From NCBI RefSeq assembly GCF_036884255.1, contig NZ_CP145605.1, positions 1,116,001-1,180,000 on the forward strand: a stretch of DNA of 64,000 nucleotides. Reading direction: 5' to 3'. The notes under the pieces were generated by a model. That model saw nothing but the letters and a program-made list of their open reading frames with translations. It searched no databases and was not told the origin of the DNA. The translations under genes and the position numbers were made by a program. Source of the stretch: Paenibacillus tundrae (lineage in GTDB: Bacteria; Bacillota; Bacilli; Paenibacillales; Paenibacillaceae). How positions within the stretch are numbered: the stretch's first letter is position 1; each line of letters starts with the position of its first letter. Of the stretch, positions 28,479 to 38,257 are shown piece after piece.

Positions 28479-29276
28479 ATGATTGAGCTTCATAACGTCA
28501 CCAAAACGTATGCAAACGGCACAAAAGGCCTGGATAATATTAATCTGAAGTTTGAACAAGGCGAATTTATTGCGGTCGTTGGTCTGTCTGGAGCAGGGAA
28601 ATCAACCCTCCTACGTTCCATTAATCGACTGCACGATATTAGTGAAGGTGAGATCAAGATCAACGGAAGTTCGATTACGAAGGCACAGGGCAAACGCCTG
28701 CGTATGATCAGACGTGATATCGGTATGATCTTCCAGAGTTTTAACCTGGTGAAACGCTCCAGTGTACTTCGTAATGTGCTCTGTGGACGTGTCGGATATC
28801 ATTCGACGATGCGTACCATCCTGGGTCGTTTTCCAAAAGAGGATGTTGAATTGGCGTTCACTGCGTTGGAACGGGTTAACATCTCGGAGAAAGCTTACTC
28901 CCGTGCAGATCAGTTGTCTGGTGGACAACAACAGCGTGTAGCGATTGCTCGTGTACTTGCCCAAGAAGCTAAAATCATTCTGGCCGATGAGCCAGTCGCA
29001 TCACTAGATCCACTTACAACAAAGCAGGTTATGGATGACCTGAAGCACATTAATCAGGAGCTAGGCATTACAACCATCGTTAATCTTCACTTTATCGACC
29101 TGGCGAGAGAGTATGCGACCCGGATCGTGGGATTGCGGGCAGGTAAAGTTGTATTCGACGGTCCGGTGGAAGAGGCAACGGATGAGCGATTCGCTGAGAT
29201 TTACGGCAGACCGATTCTAGCTGACGAATTGCTCGATAAGCAGGCGGTGCCTGAGCAGGGAGAAGTTCTGGTATGA
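28479..29276 (+). CDS. phnC: Phosphonate-type ABC importer, ATPase PhnC
   Basis: ATPase of 265 residues with Walker [10 protein letters not shown], signature LSGGQQQR, Walker [13 protein letters not shown] and a switch region [12 protein letters not shown] 28479 follows GAAAGAAGG; an upstream GTG/ATG extension is unlikely. The stop codon overlaps the start of the first permease (ATGA), so translation is coupled. A gap of 195 bases from phnD holds no clear terminator. Confidence 0.94.
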   Translation: MIELHNVTKTYANGTKGLDNINLKFEQGEFIAVVGLSGAGKSTLLRSINRLHDISEGEIKINGSSITKAQGKRLRMIRRDIGMIFQSFNLVKRSSVLRNVLCGRVGYHSTMRTILGRFPKEDVELAFTALERVNISEKAYSRADQLSGGQQQRVAIARVLAQEAKIILADEPVASLDPLTTKQVMDDLKHINQELGITTIVNLHFIDLAREYATRIVGLRAGKVVFDGPVEEATDERFAEIYGRPILADELLDKQAVPEQGEVLV

Positions 29277-30130
29277 AGGGGCAAACCAATGTTTCACTTC
29301 AAAATTCAGGCAAGCCAGGCATAGGCAAGGAGCCTGGTTCCAGCCCAAGTCAGGTCGTTAAGCGTCCCAAACCGCCTGGACGGACGAAGCATCTGCTCAC
29401 GCTGGTCATTATTTTGCTTCTTCTCTGGGCGAGTGCGAAGCAGACCGATGCTAGCTTTACGGAGCTATTTGAAGGCTTCCCGAACATGCTGGATCTGCTA
29501 AAGGACATGTTTCCGCCTCGCTGGAGTTATTTTGATAATATCGTTCAAGGTATGCTGGAGACCATTCGTATGGCTCTAATTGGTACAACTATTGGTGCGA
29601 TCATTGCCATTCCGGTGGCAATTATCTGCGCGGGTAACCTGATGCCTAGCCGGTGGATTTACTACCCAGCACGTTTTGTACTTAACCTGATTCGGACAGT
29701 GCCGGATCTGTTGCTTGCTGCTTTGTTTGTCGCGGTGTTTGGCCTAGGGCCGATTCCGGGTATCCTGGCACTGGCTGTGTTCTCCGTAGGTTTAATTGCC
29801 AAGCTCACCTATGAGACGCTGGAAACGATTGATCGAGGACCGCTGGAGGCAATGACTGCTGTCGGTATGAACCGTATTCAGCTCATTGTGTATGGCGTTG
29901 TGCCACAATTGGCCGCTCAATTCACATCCTATGTCTTGTATGCCTTTGAGATTAATGTACGTGCTGCAGCCATTCTGGGATTGGTGGGAGCCGGAGGTAT
30001 TGGACTTTATTATGAAGCTACACTTGGATTCCTGGAGTATGACAAAACCAGCGTAATCATTCTATTTACCCTTGCTATTGTTCTGATTATTGATTATGTA
30101 AGTACTAAGCTGCGGGAGAAATTGCTATGA
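29273..30130 (+). CDS. phnE: Phosphonate-type ABC importer, permease PhnE (first)
   Basis: Membrane subunit, 285 residues, with a Pro/Lys-rich cytoplasmic N-terminus, about six helices and the loop [21 protein letters not shown] that contacts PhnC. It overlaps phnC by four bases and the next permease by four bases. The two permeases share the FEINVR(A/S)A(A/T)ILG(L/V)-GAGGIG segment, showing that they are paralogous partners. Confidence 0.93.
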   Translation: MKGQTNVSLQNSGKPGIGKEPGSSPSQVVKRPKPPGRTKHLLTLVIILLLLWASAKQTDASFTELFEGFPNMLDLLKDMFPPRWSYFDNIVQGMLETIRMALIGTTIGAIIAIPVAIICAGNLMPSRWIYYPARFVLNLIRTVPDLLLAALFVAVFGLGPIPGILALAVFSVGLIAKLTYETLETIDRGPLEAMTAVGMNRIQLIVYGVVPQLAAQFTSYVLYAFEINVRAAAILGLVGAGGIGLYYEATLGFLEYDKTSVIILFTLAIVLIIDYVSTKLREKLL

Positions 30131-30933
30131 TGAAAAATGAAACAAGCCGCATCCGGCCGAAACCACGGAAGAACCCGCTTCGCTGGGTTATTGTTATCCT
30201 GCTGATTCTGGTATATGCCTGGGCTCTTGCCGGTGTACCGTTTACCGGGTTTAAGGAAACCGCTGGACAGATCATGAAGGCTATTATCGCAGGTATATTC
30301 TCACCAGACTGGAACTTCGTTTATCTACCTGAAGGGGAAGACTTACTGCGCGGATTGCTGGATACACTCGCCATCTCCGTACTGGGTACGGTGATCTCAG
30401 CTGTATTGTGTATTCCGTTTGCCTTCTGGTCTGCACGTAATATGAGTGGACATCGCTCAATCTCAGGTGCAGGCAAAATGGTACTTAGCTTCATTCGTAC
30501 GTTTCCTGAGATTATCATGGCCTTGATGTTTATCAAGGCTGTAGGCCCTGGATCGTTCGCAGGGGTACTTGCCCTTGGTTTACACTCCATCGGAATGCTC
30601 GGTAAATTGTACGCGGATGAAGTTGAAAATATTGACTACGGTCCGTCTGAGGCGTTGCTTGCTTCTGGAGCTAGTCGCATGCAACAGTTGTGGTTTGCCA
30701 TCTTGCCGCAGGTCATGCCTGGATTCTTGAACTATACCCTGTATCGCTTCGAGATTAACGTACGGTCTGCGACCATCTTGGGTGTCATTGGGGCCGGGGG
30801 GATTGGAACACCGCTGATTTTTGCACTGAGCACCCGGAACTGGCCGCGTGTAGGTATTATCCTGCTGGGAATTATTGTGATGATTACGATCATTGACTTG
30901 ATCTCGGGATATATTCGGAAGAAGCTGGTGTAA
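30127..30933 (+). CDS. phnE: Phosphonate-type ABC importer, permease PhnE (second)
   Basis: Second membrane subunit, 268 residues, homologous to the first, with the loop EALLASGASRMQQLWFAILPQ and the segment FEINVRSATILGVIGAGGIG. Two distinct PhnE genes imply a heterodimeric channel. It is the last gene of the operon and is followed by a terminator. Confidence 0.93.
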   Translation: MMKNETSRIRPKPRKNPLRWVIVILLILVYAWALAGVPFTGFKETAGQIMKAIIAGIFSPDWNFVYLPEGEDLLRGLLDTLAISVLGTVISAVLCIPFAFWSARNMSGHRSISGAGKMVLSFIRTFPEIIMALMFIKAVGPGSFAGVLALGLHSIGMLGKLYADEVENIDYGPSEALLASGASRMQQLWFAILPQVMPGFLNYTLYRFEINVRSATILGVIGAGGIGTPLIFALSTRNWPRVGIILLGIIVMITIIDLISGYIRKKLV

Positions 30934-31536
30934 TGTGGAGAAGATTATTAAGTGCTAGTATGGATACAGCGCTTAGTGGTCTTCTTTTTTTGTTTGTATC
31001 TAGGACGTGATGATGTGCTATCACTTGGTGTTAACGAATCGGAGAGACCTTATTTAGCCGGTTTACGGCGAATGAAGATGGTAACGAATCTGAGAAGCGT
31101 TATATTACGAAATGCCACGGTCTAGACCTAATTCTTGCACCCAAAAGGCATATTAACGTGTCAACGATTTGTTAGCATTTCCTGAAAGCAGTTTTCCGCC
31201 GAATAAGGCCGACTGAGTTCGTTAGAGAGGTGCGTGATCCAACGTAGTGACTTCAATCGTCAAATGTTGCTTCTCCAGAGATTTTCAGACACCTTTCTTT
31301 AGAGTCTTTTCAGACACCTCCAAGTAGAGAATATGATTGAATATTACGGGTGAGAGATTGTATCACGGAGTTTATGCTCATTTTATTATGCAAATTGTGG
31401 TATGATTTCTTAATAAATACATGTTCCAATAAGATGGTTCTGATTCTCACCTTTTTAGTGAGAACCTCACTTGGAGGCCACGGAGCTTTCAATTACGAAG
31501 AGAATGTTACATTCATGGGAAGATGGGAGGGAATTA
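30934..31536. other. 600-base intergenic region with degenerate direct repeats
   Basis: After the phn terminator this region has no supportable gene. It holds two related segments starting GTTAACGAATC (31030) and GGTAACGAATC (31080), 50 bases apart. It also holds an exact 13-base direct repeat TTTTCAGACACCT (31282-31294 and 31307-31319). A hairpin TTCTCAC/GTGAGAA with a 7-base loop lies near 31440-31465, before the lipoprotein gene. It may be decayed repetitive sequence. Confidence 0.5.
30940..30991 (+). terminator. Terminator of the phosphonate importer operon
   Basis: Nested stem GAAGA...TCTTC and TAAGTGCT/AGCGCTTA, followed by seven T residues. Confidence 0.8.
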
Positions 31537-31956
31537 ATGAGAACTGCGAACATTTTAATCATAATTTTGCTGACATTTGTTACAGGCTGTACAGAGCAGA
31601 ATCAGCGTATTAGTCCAAACGAGTTTCTACATCAATTCCAAACCTCACTTGAAGAGCAGGGGCTGGAGGTTGAGGTCATGGAGCCTTCATCCAGTGTTGA
31701 TATGCAGGGTCTGATTCCTCAACAATTCAGTATTTCTTACAATGGGGAGGACAGTGACACCGTATTTATTTTTTTCACGGATTCTATCGAACAAGCAAGG
31801 CAAGCGCTGGTAAAAGCGAACTTTACCGTCTCGCTAATAACCAAGGTCGGTGAATATACCAAAAATAATGTCATTATTATTCAATTCGCACATGACGGTA
31901 ACCTCGATAAGTATCGTTCACAGATTTACACAGCGATATCTAGTGATGAAGAGTGA
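31537..31956 (+). CDS. Small lipoprotein of unknown function
   Basis: 139-residue protein with a clear lipoprotein signal (VTGC, C18) and a soluble domain rich in beta-strand-like hydrophobic alternation. I do not recognise the family. GGGAGG seven bases before ATG 31537 fixes the start. It is 38 bases upstream of a small membrane protein gene, with which it probably forms an operon. Confidence 0.75.
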   Translation: MRTANILIIILLTFVTGCTEQNQRISPNEFLHQFQTSLEEQGLEVEVMEPSSSVDMQGLIPQQFSISYNGEDSDTVFIFFTDSIEQARQALVKANFTVSLITKVGEYTKNNVIIIQFAHDGNLDKYRSQIYTAISSDEE

Positions 31957-31994
31957 ATAAAAATTAAGGAGAAAGAAGAAAGAAGGTGAAACAC

Positions 31995-32255
31995 ATGGAG
32001 ACATTTACTATCGTCTGGATAGTGTTTGTAATAGCCATATTACTATATCGAATGATTTTTCAGAAGTTTAAGGAGCATAACAGAGAGAATATCGGACTTA
32101 GTGCAATCCTGATTATTTTCACGTGGAGTAACTATTCCTCAATACAGATGAACCAGATCGTATTCTTTGCTATTATTGCCATCGCTGCGTATTCTGCTGT
32201 AGTGAACGGCATGCTGTTAACCAGAAAGATCAATGAGCCGGAGCGCTTGTCATGA
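31995..32255 (+). CDS. Small membrane protein of unknown function
   Basis: 86-residue protein with three hydrophobic segments (about 4-20, 34-50 and 55-76). AGAAGG precedes ATG 31995; GTG 31986 is an alternative start in the same frame. It is the second gene behind the lipoprotein and is followed by a strong terminator. No function can be assigned. Confidence 0.65.
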   Translation: METFTIVWIVFVIAILLYRMIFQKFKEHNRENIGLSAILIIFTWSNYSSIQMNQIVFFAIIAIAAYSAVVNGMLLTRKINEPERLS

Positions 32256-32295
32256 ACAAATGAATTGATGAATTAACGAATCAAAGAATTCGTGT

Positions 32296-32367
32296 AAAAA
32301 AAACCGAATCCAGGTAGCTCAACATGGGGATTGACCCCATCCAGGCTACTCGTGGTTTCGGTTTTTT
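32296..32367. terminator. Bidirectional terminator
   Basis: AAAACCGAA pairs with TTTCGGTTTT, with inner pairing GGTAGC/GGCTAC and GGGGAT(T)GACCCC-type bases. A runs and T runs flank it, so it can stop both the small membrane gene and the convergent large secreted gene. Confidence 0.85.
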
Positions 32368-32379
32368 AATTTACTTTTA

Positions 32380-35187
32380 TTAGCTTGCCAATGGTAGAGC
32401 TGCTTTACTCACTTGAACCGTAATGGTCTCAGTGCTTGTTACGCCTGCTGCATTGATCAGTTCCGCACGGTACGTGTACGTTCCGTTGGCACGACCAGAC
32501 AGATCGGTTACAGCACGCTGAGATGCTGGTGTTGCAGCCTTCAATTCCTGTGTATCGATAAGTACATCATTTTCATAAAGGCGGTATTCTGTAGCATTTG
32601 TACCCCACCAGAGATTCATCGTTACGCTGTAAATGCCATCGCCATCCCAGTTATCTTGGGAAAGAGTAGCTTTACCTGGTGCTGCATTGGTTACTTGTAC
32701 CGTCAGCTCGTCACTACGTGTCGTGCCTTTGCTGTTGGTCAGCTCGGCTACATACGTATATGTGCCATTAGCTTTGTCAGTGATTGCTGTTTTGGTTGAT
32801 TGCGCTTGTGGTGTAGCTTCAGTTAACTTTTGAGTGTCAACAAGTACGCCGTTCTCATACAATTTGTATTCCGAACCATTGTCGCCCCACCACAGATTCA
32901 TCGTTACGTTATAAGAACCGCCGAACAGCCCTGTTGTATAGCCGTTATCAGAAGAAAGCACCGGTTTACCCGGTGCTCCCACAGCTGGAGTGGAAGGCAC
33001 TTCGCCTCCACCTTGTTCTTCGGCAGCAACAAAATCGTTCAAGCTTCTAGGCTTCAGTTGATATACATCTCTGAAAATAGCCGATACACCTGTGATATCA
33101 ATCTTGTCTCCCGCAGCATAAGGGAAGGAAGTTTCAGTTACACCTGTACGTGTATCCACGCGCACATGTGTAGTTGTTCCGTCAGCAGCTACCGCATCGA
33201 ATTCAAATGATCCAGCAGGCGTAGCGCTAATGATATTTTGAACCGTTACATCTTTCAACTGTACGAGTTGACCTTGGTTACCGTCATTAATGGTTGTAAC
33301 GAGAGCCGGAGCAGGAACAGAGGCAGTACCGGTTTTCTCAATAGCTACAACATCGGTAAGCTCAAATTCGCTGTTATAGATCGTTGTTGGTGCAGTAACT
33401 TTCACTTTGTCGCCAACTTGGAAGCCACTAATATGTTGGAATACATAGATTCCAGCTGTCTCATCTTGAAGATAGAAGGCTTGTCCGCCAAATGCACCCG
33501 GCTGAGTTGTAACTACACCTTCAATGGTTACCGTTGAGCCAACTGCTTTGGTACGAGCTTCAGCAACCGTAATTGTTGCTGGGATTGGTCCTTCTTCCTC
33601 TGGAAGCGGAACGGCTGGTACATTACCTACAGTCACTGCATTTGTAATCAAGTTGCTGCCGTTCAAGCGTAGGCGCAAGCTTGCATTGCCGTTTGTACCT
33701 GGTTTGATGCGAACGTTAAGGTCTTTGATTGCACGACCTTTGCTGTCAGAAGTTACGCTAAATGCAGAACTATAACCGTACGATGTCGGCCATGTGCCGC
33801 TGTCATTTTGAATCATAGCTACTTGGGTTCCACCAGTCAGATAGATCCCTGCGCTATAGCCTGATACCGTTGTATTTGGAGGCATGTTCTCTACTACAAC
33901 ACGCACCTGGAAGTCTTCTGCATTAGGAAGTGTATCCTGTTTCACGAAGCTATAGGAAGCATTCGCACTAGATGCAGGTCCGCCGTAAGACCCAGCTTTG
34001 AACGTGGAGCGATCATACCACTTGTACCCAGCAGCAGGTGCCGCCCAAGGTTCAGCTTGTGGCTCTGTAGAAGCCGCTGGTTCTTCAAATGGCAACAGGG
34101 CAGTAGCGTTATCCAGCTCCAGTCCAGCCACTTCTGTCAGACTAGTATAGTTTTCTTGCGTCGCGAGCCAGTTCACTGTGTTCACAAGCAATACCGCATC
34201 GTCAGCTTCTTTGAAGCCGTCATAGGTAGTTTTGCGTGTGCCTGTCTCTTCACGCAAGTATTTAGGCGATGCATCTTCCACTGGGGAAGAGTCACCGATG
34301 AAGGCAGCTTTACCTGCACCCAGCTTGGATACAGCCACGTAAGGACCTTCTTCAATGCCACCACCGTTGTAGACACCTTGGTCAACAGCATTGTTCCATT
34401 TGGCATTGGTTTTTGGCAGATACACGATACCCTTCGCAAGCGTTGGGTCTGTGATTGCCAGTGTGGAACCCGCGTGCATAGCTACGGATGATACACCTTC
34501 CGTGATGCCAAAGGCTTGATCAGCCGGAACGATAATGTTCGCGTCAATATCGCCTAATGCGTTGTAGCGGAAACGGATACCGAAGTTTTCGGACAACCAG
34601 TCTGTGCTCGTTACATTCTGCATAGCCTCGGAGTTACGTTCCTCCGTGCTCATGCCTTTGATTGGATCTTCAAATGCCCCACGGCGATAACCGTTAATGG
34701 CTTCTGAACCGTCCCAGCGGTTTTTGTTACGATCGGCATTGTAATGATCTCCGATGAAGAAGATACTGCCGCCTTGCTCTACATATTGTTTCATTGCTGC
34801 TTGTTCCGAAGTTTTGAAAGGAATCTGAGGTTCTGCAATTACGAATACGTTATACTCTTTCAGATCCTCATAGGTAAATGGGGTTGTCTTGCGCAGTTCC
34901 TTTACGTAATATCCATCATTCGCTAACGCATTTCCGAAGTCCGAGAAACCACCATCGATTACCCAATCTGCGGCTCCAGCCGTCTGACCGTGTGAGTTGT
35001 CGAACAATACCTTTTTGCCAGCATTTTCGTTAACGACCTTTGCCTGAATGAACGGTGCCGGATCTGTCGGTCCTTCCGCATGTACCGATGCATCTCCGTT
35101 CCATAATCCAATCTGTAGCGGCAAAGCCATGGACAATGCCAGGAGTGATTTTAACCAAACTCCCCGCAAACCTGTCAATTTACCCAA
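32380..35187 (-). CDS. Large secreted multidomain protein (GATase-like, OB-fold, Fn3-like repeats)
   Basis: Exported protein of 935 residues with an N-terminal signal (SLLALSMALPLQ, then a cleavage-type VHAEG). Seen in order: a class I amidotransferase-like (DUF4350/ThuA-like) domain with VLFDNSHGQ and GGSIFFIGDHYNAD (about 45-360); a beta-rich middle; an OB-fold-like domain (VTIEGVVTTQPGAFGG, about 545-720) resembling the OB folds of YhcR-type surface nucleases; and two related 90-residue repeats with MNLWWG and EYKLYENG, like the Fn3-type modules of Paenibacillus chitinases. TTG 35187 follows GGGAGGG. A role at the cell surface, perhaps polysaccharide or nucleic-acid binding, is inferred; no catalytic residues are certain. 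Confidence 0.8.
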   Translation of the reverse strand: MGKLTGLRGVWLKSLLALSMALPLQIGLWNGDASVHAEGPTDPAPFIQAKVVNENAGKKVLFDNSHGQTAGAADWVIDGGFSDFGNALANDGYYVKELRKTTPFTYEDLKEYNVFVIAEPQIPFKTSEQAAMKQYVEQGGSIFFIGDHYNADRNKNRWDGSEAINGYRRGAFEDPIKGMSTEERNSEAMQNVTSTDWLSENFGIRFRYNALGDIDANIIVPADQAFGITEGVSSVAMHAGSTLAITDPTLAKGIVYLPKTNAKWNNAVDQGVYNGGGIEEGPYVAVSKLGAGKAAFIGDSSPVEDASPKYLREETGTRKTTYDGFKEADDAVLLVNTVNWLATQENYTSLTEVAGLELDNATALLPFEEPAASTEPQAEPWAAPAAGYKWYDRSTFKAGSYGGPASSANASYSFVKQDTLPNAEDFQVRVVVENMPPNTTVSGYSAGIYLTGGTQVAMIQNDSGTWPTSYGYSSAFSVTSDSKGRAIKDLNVRIKPGTNGNASLRLRLNGSNLITNAVTVGNVPAVPLPEEEGPIPATITVAEARTKAVGSTVTIEGVVTTQPGAFGGQAFYLQDETAGIYVFQHISGFQVGDKVKVTAPTTIYNSEFELTDVVAIEKTGTASVPAPALVTTINDGNQGQLVQLKDVTVQNIISATPAGSFEFDAVAADGTTTHVRVDTRTGVTETSFPYAAGDKIDITGVSAIFRDVYQLKPRSLNDFVAAEEQGGGEVPSTPAVGAPGKPVLSSDNGYTTGLFGGSYNVTMNLWWGDNGSEYKLYENGVLVDTQKLTEATPQAQSTKTAITDKANGTYTYVAELTNSKGTTRSDELTVQVTNAAPGKATLSQDNWDGDGIYSVTMNLWWGTNATEYRLYENDVLIDTQELKAATPASQRAVTDLSGRANGTYTYRAELINAAGVTSTETITVQVSKAALPLAS

Positions 35188-35378
35188 CCAAATCCCTCCC
35201 AAAAATTAGTTGATTCATAAGTTCGTCCATATTCTACCACACCAAAATCTAACATAGTCATATCAAAATGTAAAAATTAACTCGATATTTGTAAAATTGG
35301 GTATTATGACATATTCATATAGGCCTTAGGTATATATAATGCCATCTCCGTGTGCTACAATATGTTCATTTTCGTAAT

Positions 35379-35404
35379 AAAAAAGCCATCTCCTAAGAGA
35401 TGAC
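35379..35404 (-). terminator. Terminator with the sigma-factor stop codon in its loop
   Basis: CATCTC/GAGATG stem followed, on the minus strand, by a run of T residues. The TAG stop of the sigma factor lies in the four-base loop, so termination is packed against the coding end. Confidence 0.8.
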
Positions 35405-35869
35405 TTTAGCTCGAATTCGATTGACCGCATGGAAGACAGAGGATTTAATCATGCCTTCACTGCGGTTGACCAGCTCCGCCGTTTCTTTAATGGAATATCC
35501 ATGGATCAGGCGCAGCTCTAATATTTTACGATGCTCGGTATTGTTAATATGGGAGACAAGATCGTTTACACCTTCATTGATTTCTAAATTTGGTGTGTCT
35601 ACATGGTGTGTGGGTACCTCTAGTCGGCTGTCACGCCGTAATGTGCGAGTACGTCTGCGGAAGCTATCCATTGCTAGATTACGAGCAATACGCTTGAGAT
35701 AGTAGAGAAGTCGATCTTCAGGTATGGGATCAGTAACCTTCATGAGCCGAATGAAGCACTCCTGAGCTAGATCCTCGGCATCCTGCGGTTGTTTGAGGAT
35801 ATGTGATAGATACCTTGTAATTTCTGATTTATAGTTGACGTAAGCGTCATTTATCTGTGTGTTGTTCAT
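35393..35869 (-). CDS. ECF-type RNA polymerase sigma factor
   Basis: Small extracytoplasmic-function sigma factor of 158 residues. Region 2 contains DAEDLAQECFIRLMK and YYLKRIARNLAMDSFRRR. Region 4 contains LRLIHGYSIKETAELVNRSEGMIKSSVFHAVNRIR. No anti-sigma factor gene is adjacent: downstream lies the large secreted protein after a terminator, and upstream is a divergent two-component operon. GGGGG sits about 11 bases before ATG 35869. Its regulon is unknown; the flanking envelope genes are candidates. Confidence 0.9.
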   Translation of the reverse strand: MNNTQINDAYVNYKSEITRYLSHILKQPQDAEDLAQECFIRLMKVTDPIPEDRLLYYLKRIARNLAMDSFRRRTRTLRRDSRLEVPTHHVDTPNLEINEGVNDLVSHINNTEHRKILELRLIHGYSIKETAELVNRSEGMIKSSVFHAVNRIRAKVIS

Positions 35870-36080
35870 ATGATGTGAATCCCCCTTGGATACAGATCAG
35901 GCTTGATTCCGGTCTGGTTACTCTTGCTTATGATGCAAGTATATCGGGCGGTTGTTTCCAAACCGTTCAGAGTTGTATCGGAGTTGTAACATTTCTCGCA
36001 TTCCTCTGTTCAAGGAGCCAATTTGCGATACAAAATATAAGTAGAAGAAATTCATAGAGCAGGGAGATTACGAGAGGACC

Positions 36081-36794
36081 ATGAGACAAAAAGAGATTTT
36101 GATTATTGAGGATGAGGAATCCATTCGAGATATTTTATCGTATTCATTGCGCAAAGAAGGATTTGAGATGAAGGAAGCCGCTTCTGGCAAAGAAGGCCTA
36201 GAACTGCTTCGTCAATCGAAGCCCGATCTGATCCTGCTGGATCTGATGCTGCCGGATATGAGCGGGTTTGATGTGTGCAGACAGCTATCTGTGAATTCCA
36301 AAATTCCTGTAATCATGATTACAGCGAAGTCCGATATGTTAGATAAGGTGCTCGGCATGGAGCTTGGAGCAGATGATTATATTACTAAACCTTTTGATAT
36401 CCGTGAGGTTGTTGCACGTATTCGAGCCATCTTTCGCCGGATCGACCTGATTAGTGAGACGCTGGAGAATCAGTCTTATGAGGTTGTAAGGTTAGGCAAA
36501 CATATCGAGATCCGTAAGGATGAGCGTGAAGTGTGGAAGGACGGGGAACGTGCAGGTCTAACGAATAAAGAATACGATCTGCTGTTATTTCTAGTGAACC
36601 ATCACCGCAAGGTGCATACACGCTCTGAGCTGCTGGACAAGGTATGGGGGTTTGAATTCGCTGGAGATACCCGAACGGTGGACATTCATGTACAACGAAT
36701 CCGTAAGAAGCTCGATAGCGGAGCACAAGGAATATCGATGATTGAAACGGTATTTGGCGTAGGATACAAATTGAATATTCAGGTGCAGACATGA
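36081..36794 (+). CDS. OmpR/PhoB-family response regulator
   Basis: 237-residue regulator. The receiver domain has IIEDEES, phospho-acceptor D54 (LLDLMLP) and ITKPFD, followed by a winged-helix DNA-binding domain (LTNKEYDLLLFLVNHHRKVHTRSELLDKVWG). Its stop overlaps the start of the histidine kinase gene (ATGA), so the pair is translationally coupled. It heads a three-gene unit with the kinase and a propeller-like protein, and an efflux-type ABC system lies just downstream. Confidence 0.95.
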   Translation: MRQKEILIIEDEESIRDILSYSLRKEGFEMKEAASGKEGLELLRQSKPDLILLDLMLPDMSGFDVCRQLSVNSKIPVIMITAKSDMLDKVLGMELGADDYITKPFDIREVVARIRAIFRRIDLISETLENQSYEVVRLGKHIEIRKDEREVWKDGERAGLTNKEYDLLLFLVNHHRKVHTRSELLDKVWGFEFAGDTRTVDIHVQRIRKKLDSGAQGISMIETVFGVGYKLNIQVQT

Positions 36795-38257
36795 AGTGGA
36801 CGATTCAGTTCAAAATGGTCGTGTTATTCTCAGCAATCGTGTTCATCGGATTCGCTGCTCTCTTGATTCTCTCAAGCAAGGTAGCTGAGGAGAATATGTA
36901 CCGAGAAGTGCATGAGGATATCGTTCAATCGAAAAAAAACCTAGATATTGCGCTGAATCAGTATTTCTTGATTCATAATAAACGAATGAGCAAGGATACT
37001 CTCGAAGCTGGAAGCCGCGAGCTTGCAGAGCAGATCGGTTCTGCGGTTGGCGGAACGATTACAGTATACCGTCCTGATGCGTCGTTATATAGCGCCGCGA
37101 ACAGCGGGGTTGACGTTGTTAAGCGGACTGACATTCCTGATGTGGAGCAAGCTATGCAGTCTAAGATTGCATACACAACAGTGGTGGATCAAGGTCAAGT
37201 GACTGCAAGTTTGTCTTTTCCGATTCAATCAGGTCAGCAAGTGATTGGCATTGTGCAATTGGAGAAGGATTATACCGATCTGTATAAGCGGAACCTCCGT
37301 TTCCAAAATACGATTAAGCTATTTGCGGCGGCTATTTTCGTATTTATATTTATCGCATCGATCTTTATTTCCCGGAAAATCACGCAACCGATCCGTGTAC
37401 TGACGAAACGGTCTGCTGAAGTGGCGCAAGGAAGTCTCCATGCAGATATTCAGATTACTACGAAGGATGAGATTGGTGAGCTTGCCTCAAGCTTTACGGT
37501 CATGATTGATCGAGTTCGAGAGCAGATTGATGTCATTGAGCGAGAACGGGACGAAGTGAAACAAGTGCAGGCACGAAGCAAAGTTTTTTTTGATAATGTA
37601 ACGCATGAATTAAAAACGCCTTTAACGACGATTCTGGGATATGCCCAGATCTTGCGGGATAATGGATTTACGGATCAGGCTTTTTTCGATAAAGGCATGA
37701 ATTATATCATCAAAGAAAGCCGCCGTCTCAATACGATGGTTGCCGATATTCTGGAGGTGTCTGTGTCATCAGCAGTCATTCAGGCGTACCGGTTCGAGCG
37801 CATCGAAGTATCCGATATTATTCGCGAAGCTTGTGAGGACATGTCCATCAAGGCAGGCAAGTACAACATTGGTATCCACTATGAACTGGAGGAAGAGCTC
37901 TACCTTCACGGGGATCGCGACAAGCTCAAGGAGGTATTTCTCAACGTTCTGGATAATTCGGTGAAGTACAGCGATGTGAATTCGATTATCGAGGTACAGT
38001 CCTCTCGTGCAGGCGACAGTATCGATATTGTCATTCGCGATCAGGGAGAGGGAATTGGTGCGGAAGCGCTCCAGTATGTATTCGAGCCTTTCTATCAGGA
38101 TAAAGGGATTAATCGCACGGAAAAAGGAAGCGCTGGACTCGGATTATCCATTGTGAAAAACATCGTTGAGCGTCATGGGGGAACAGTAGAGATGAAGAGC
38201 ATCATACATGAAGGGACACAAGTGCATATCCGTCTTCCGGGGGAAAGGAACGCATGA
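36791..38257 (+). CDS. HisKA sensor histidine kinase
   Basis: Membrane kinase of 488 residues with a helix at about 8-29, an extracytoplasmic sensor of about 140 residues, a second helix near 178-198, HAMP, and a HisKA domain with H272 in [13 protein letters not shown]-terminal ATPase has [15 protein letters not shown] and GLGLSIVKN. It is coupled by four-base overlaps to the regulator before it and to the following gene. The signal may be envelope stress, given the neighbouring MacB-like system (inference). Confidence 0.95.
   Translation: MKWTIQFKMVVLFSAIVFIGFAALLILSSKVAEENMYREVHEDIVQSKKNLDIALNQYFLIHNKRMSKDTLEAGSRELAEQIGSAVGGTITVYRPDASLYSAANSGVDVVKRTDIPDVEQAMQSKIAYTTVVDQGQVTASLSFPIQSGQQVIGIVQLEKDYTDLYKRNLRFQNTIKLFAAAIFVFIFIASIFISRKITQPIRVLTKRSAEVAQGSLHADIQITTKDEIGELASSFTVMIDRVREQIDVIERERDEVKQVQARSKVFFDNVTHELKTPLTTILGYAQILRDNGFTDQAFFDKGMNYIIKESRRLNTMVADILEVSVSSAVIQAYRFERIEVSDIIREACEDMSIKAGKYNIGIHYELEEELYLHGDRDKLKEVFLNVLDNSVKYSDVNSIIEVQSSRAGDSIDIVIRDQGEGIGAEALQYVFEPFYQDKGINRTEKGSAGLGLSIVKNIVERHGGTVEMKSIIHEGTQVHIRLPGERNA

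Noticed and set aside
34057..34491. Several open frames antisense to the large secreted protein
   Set aside because: Mirror frames of a clear coding gene with no ribosome sites.
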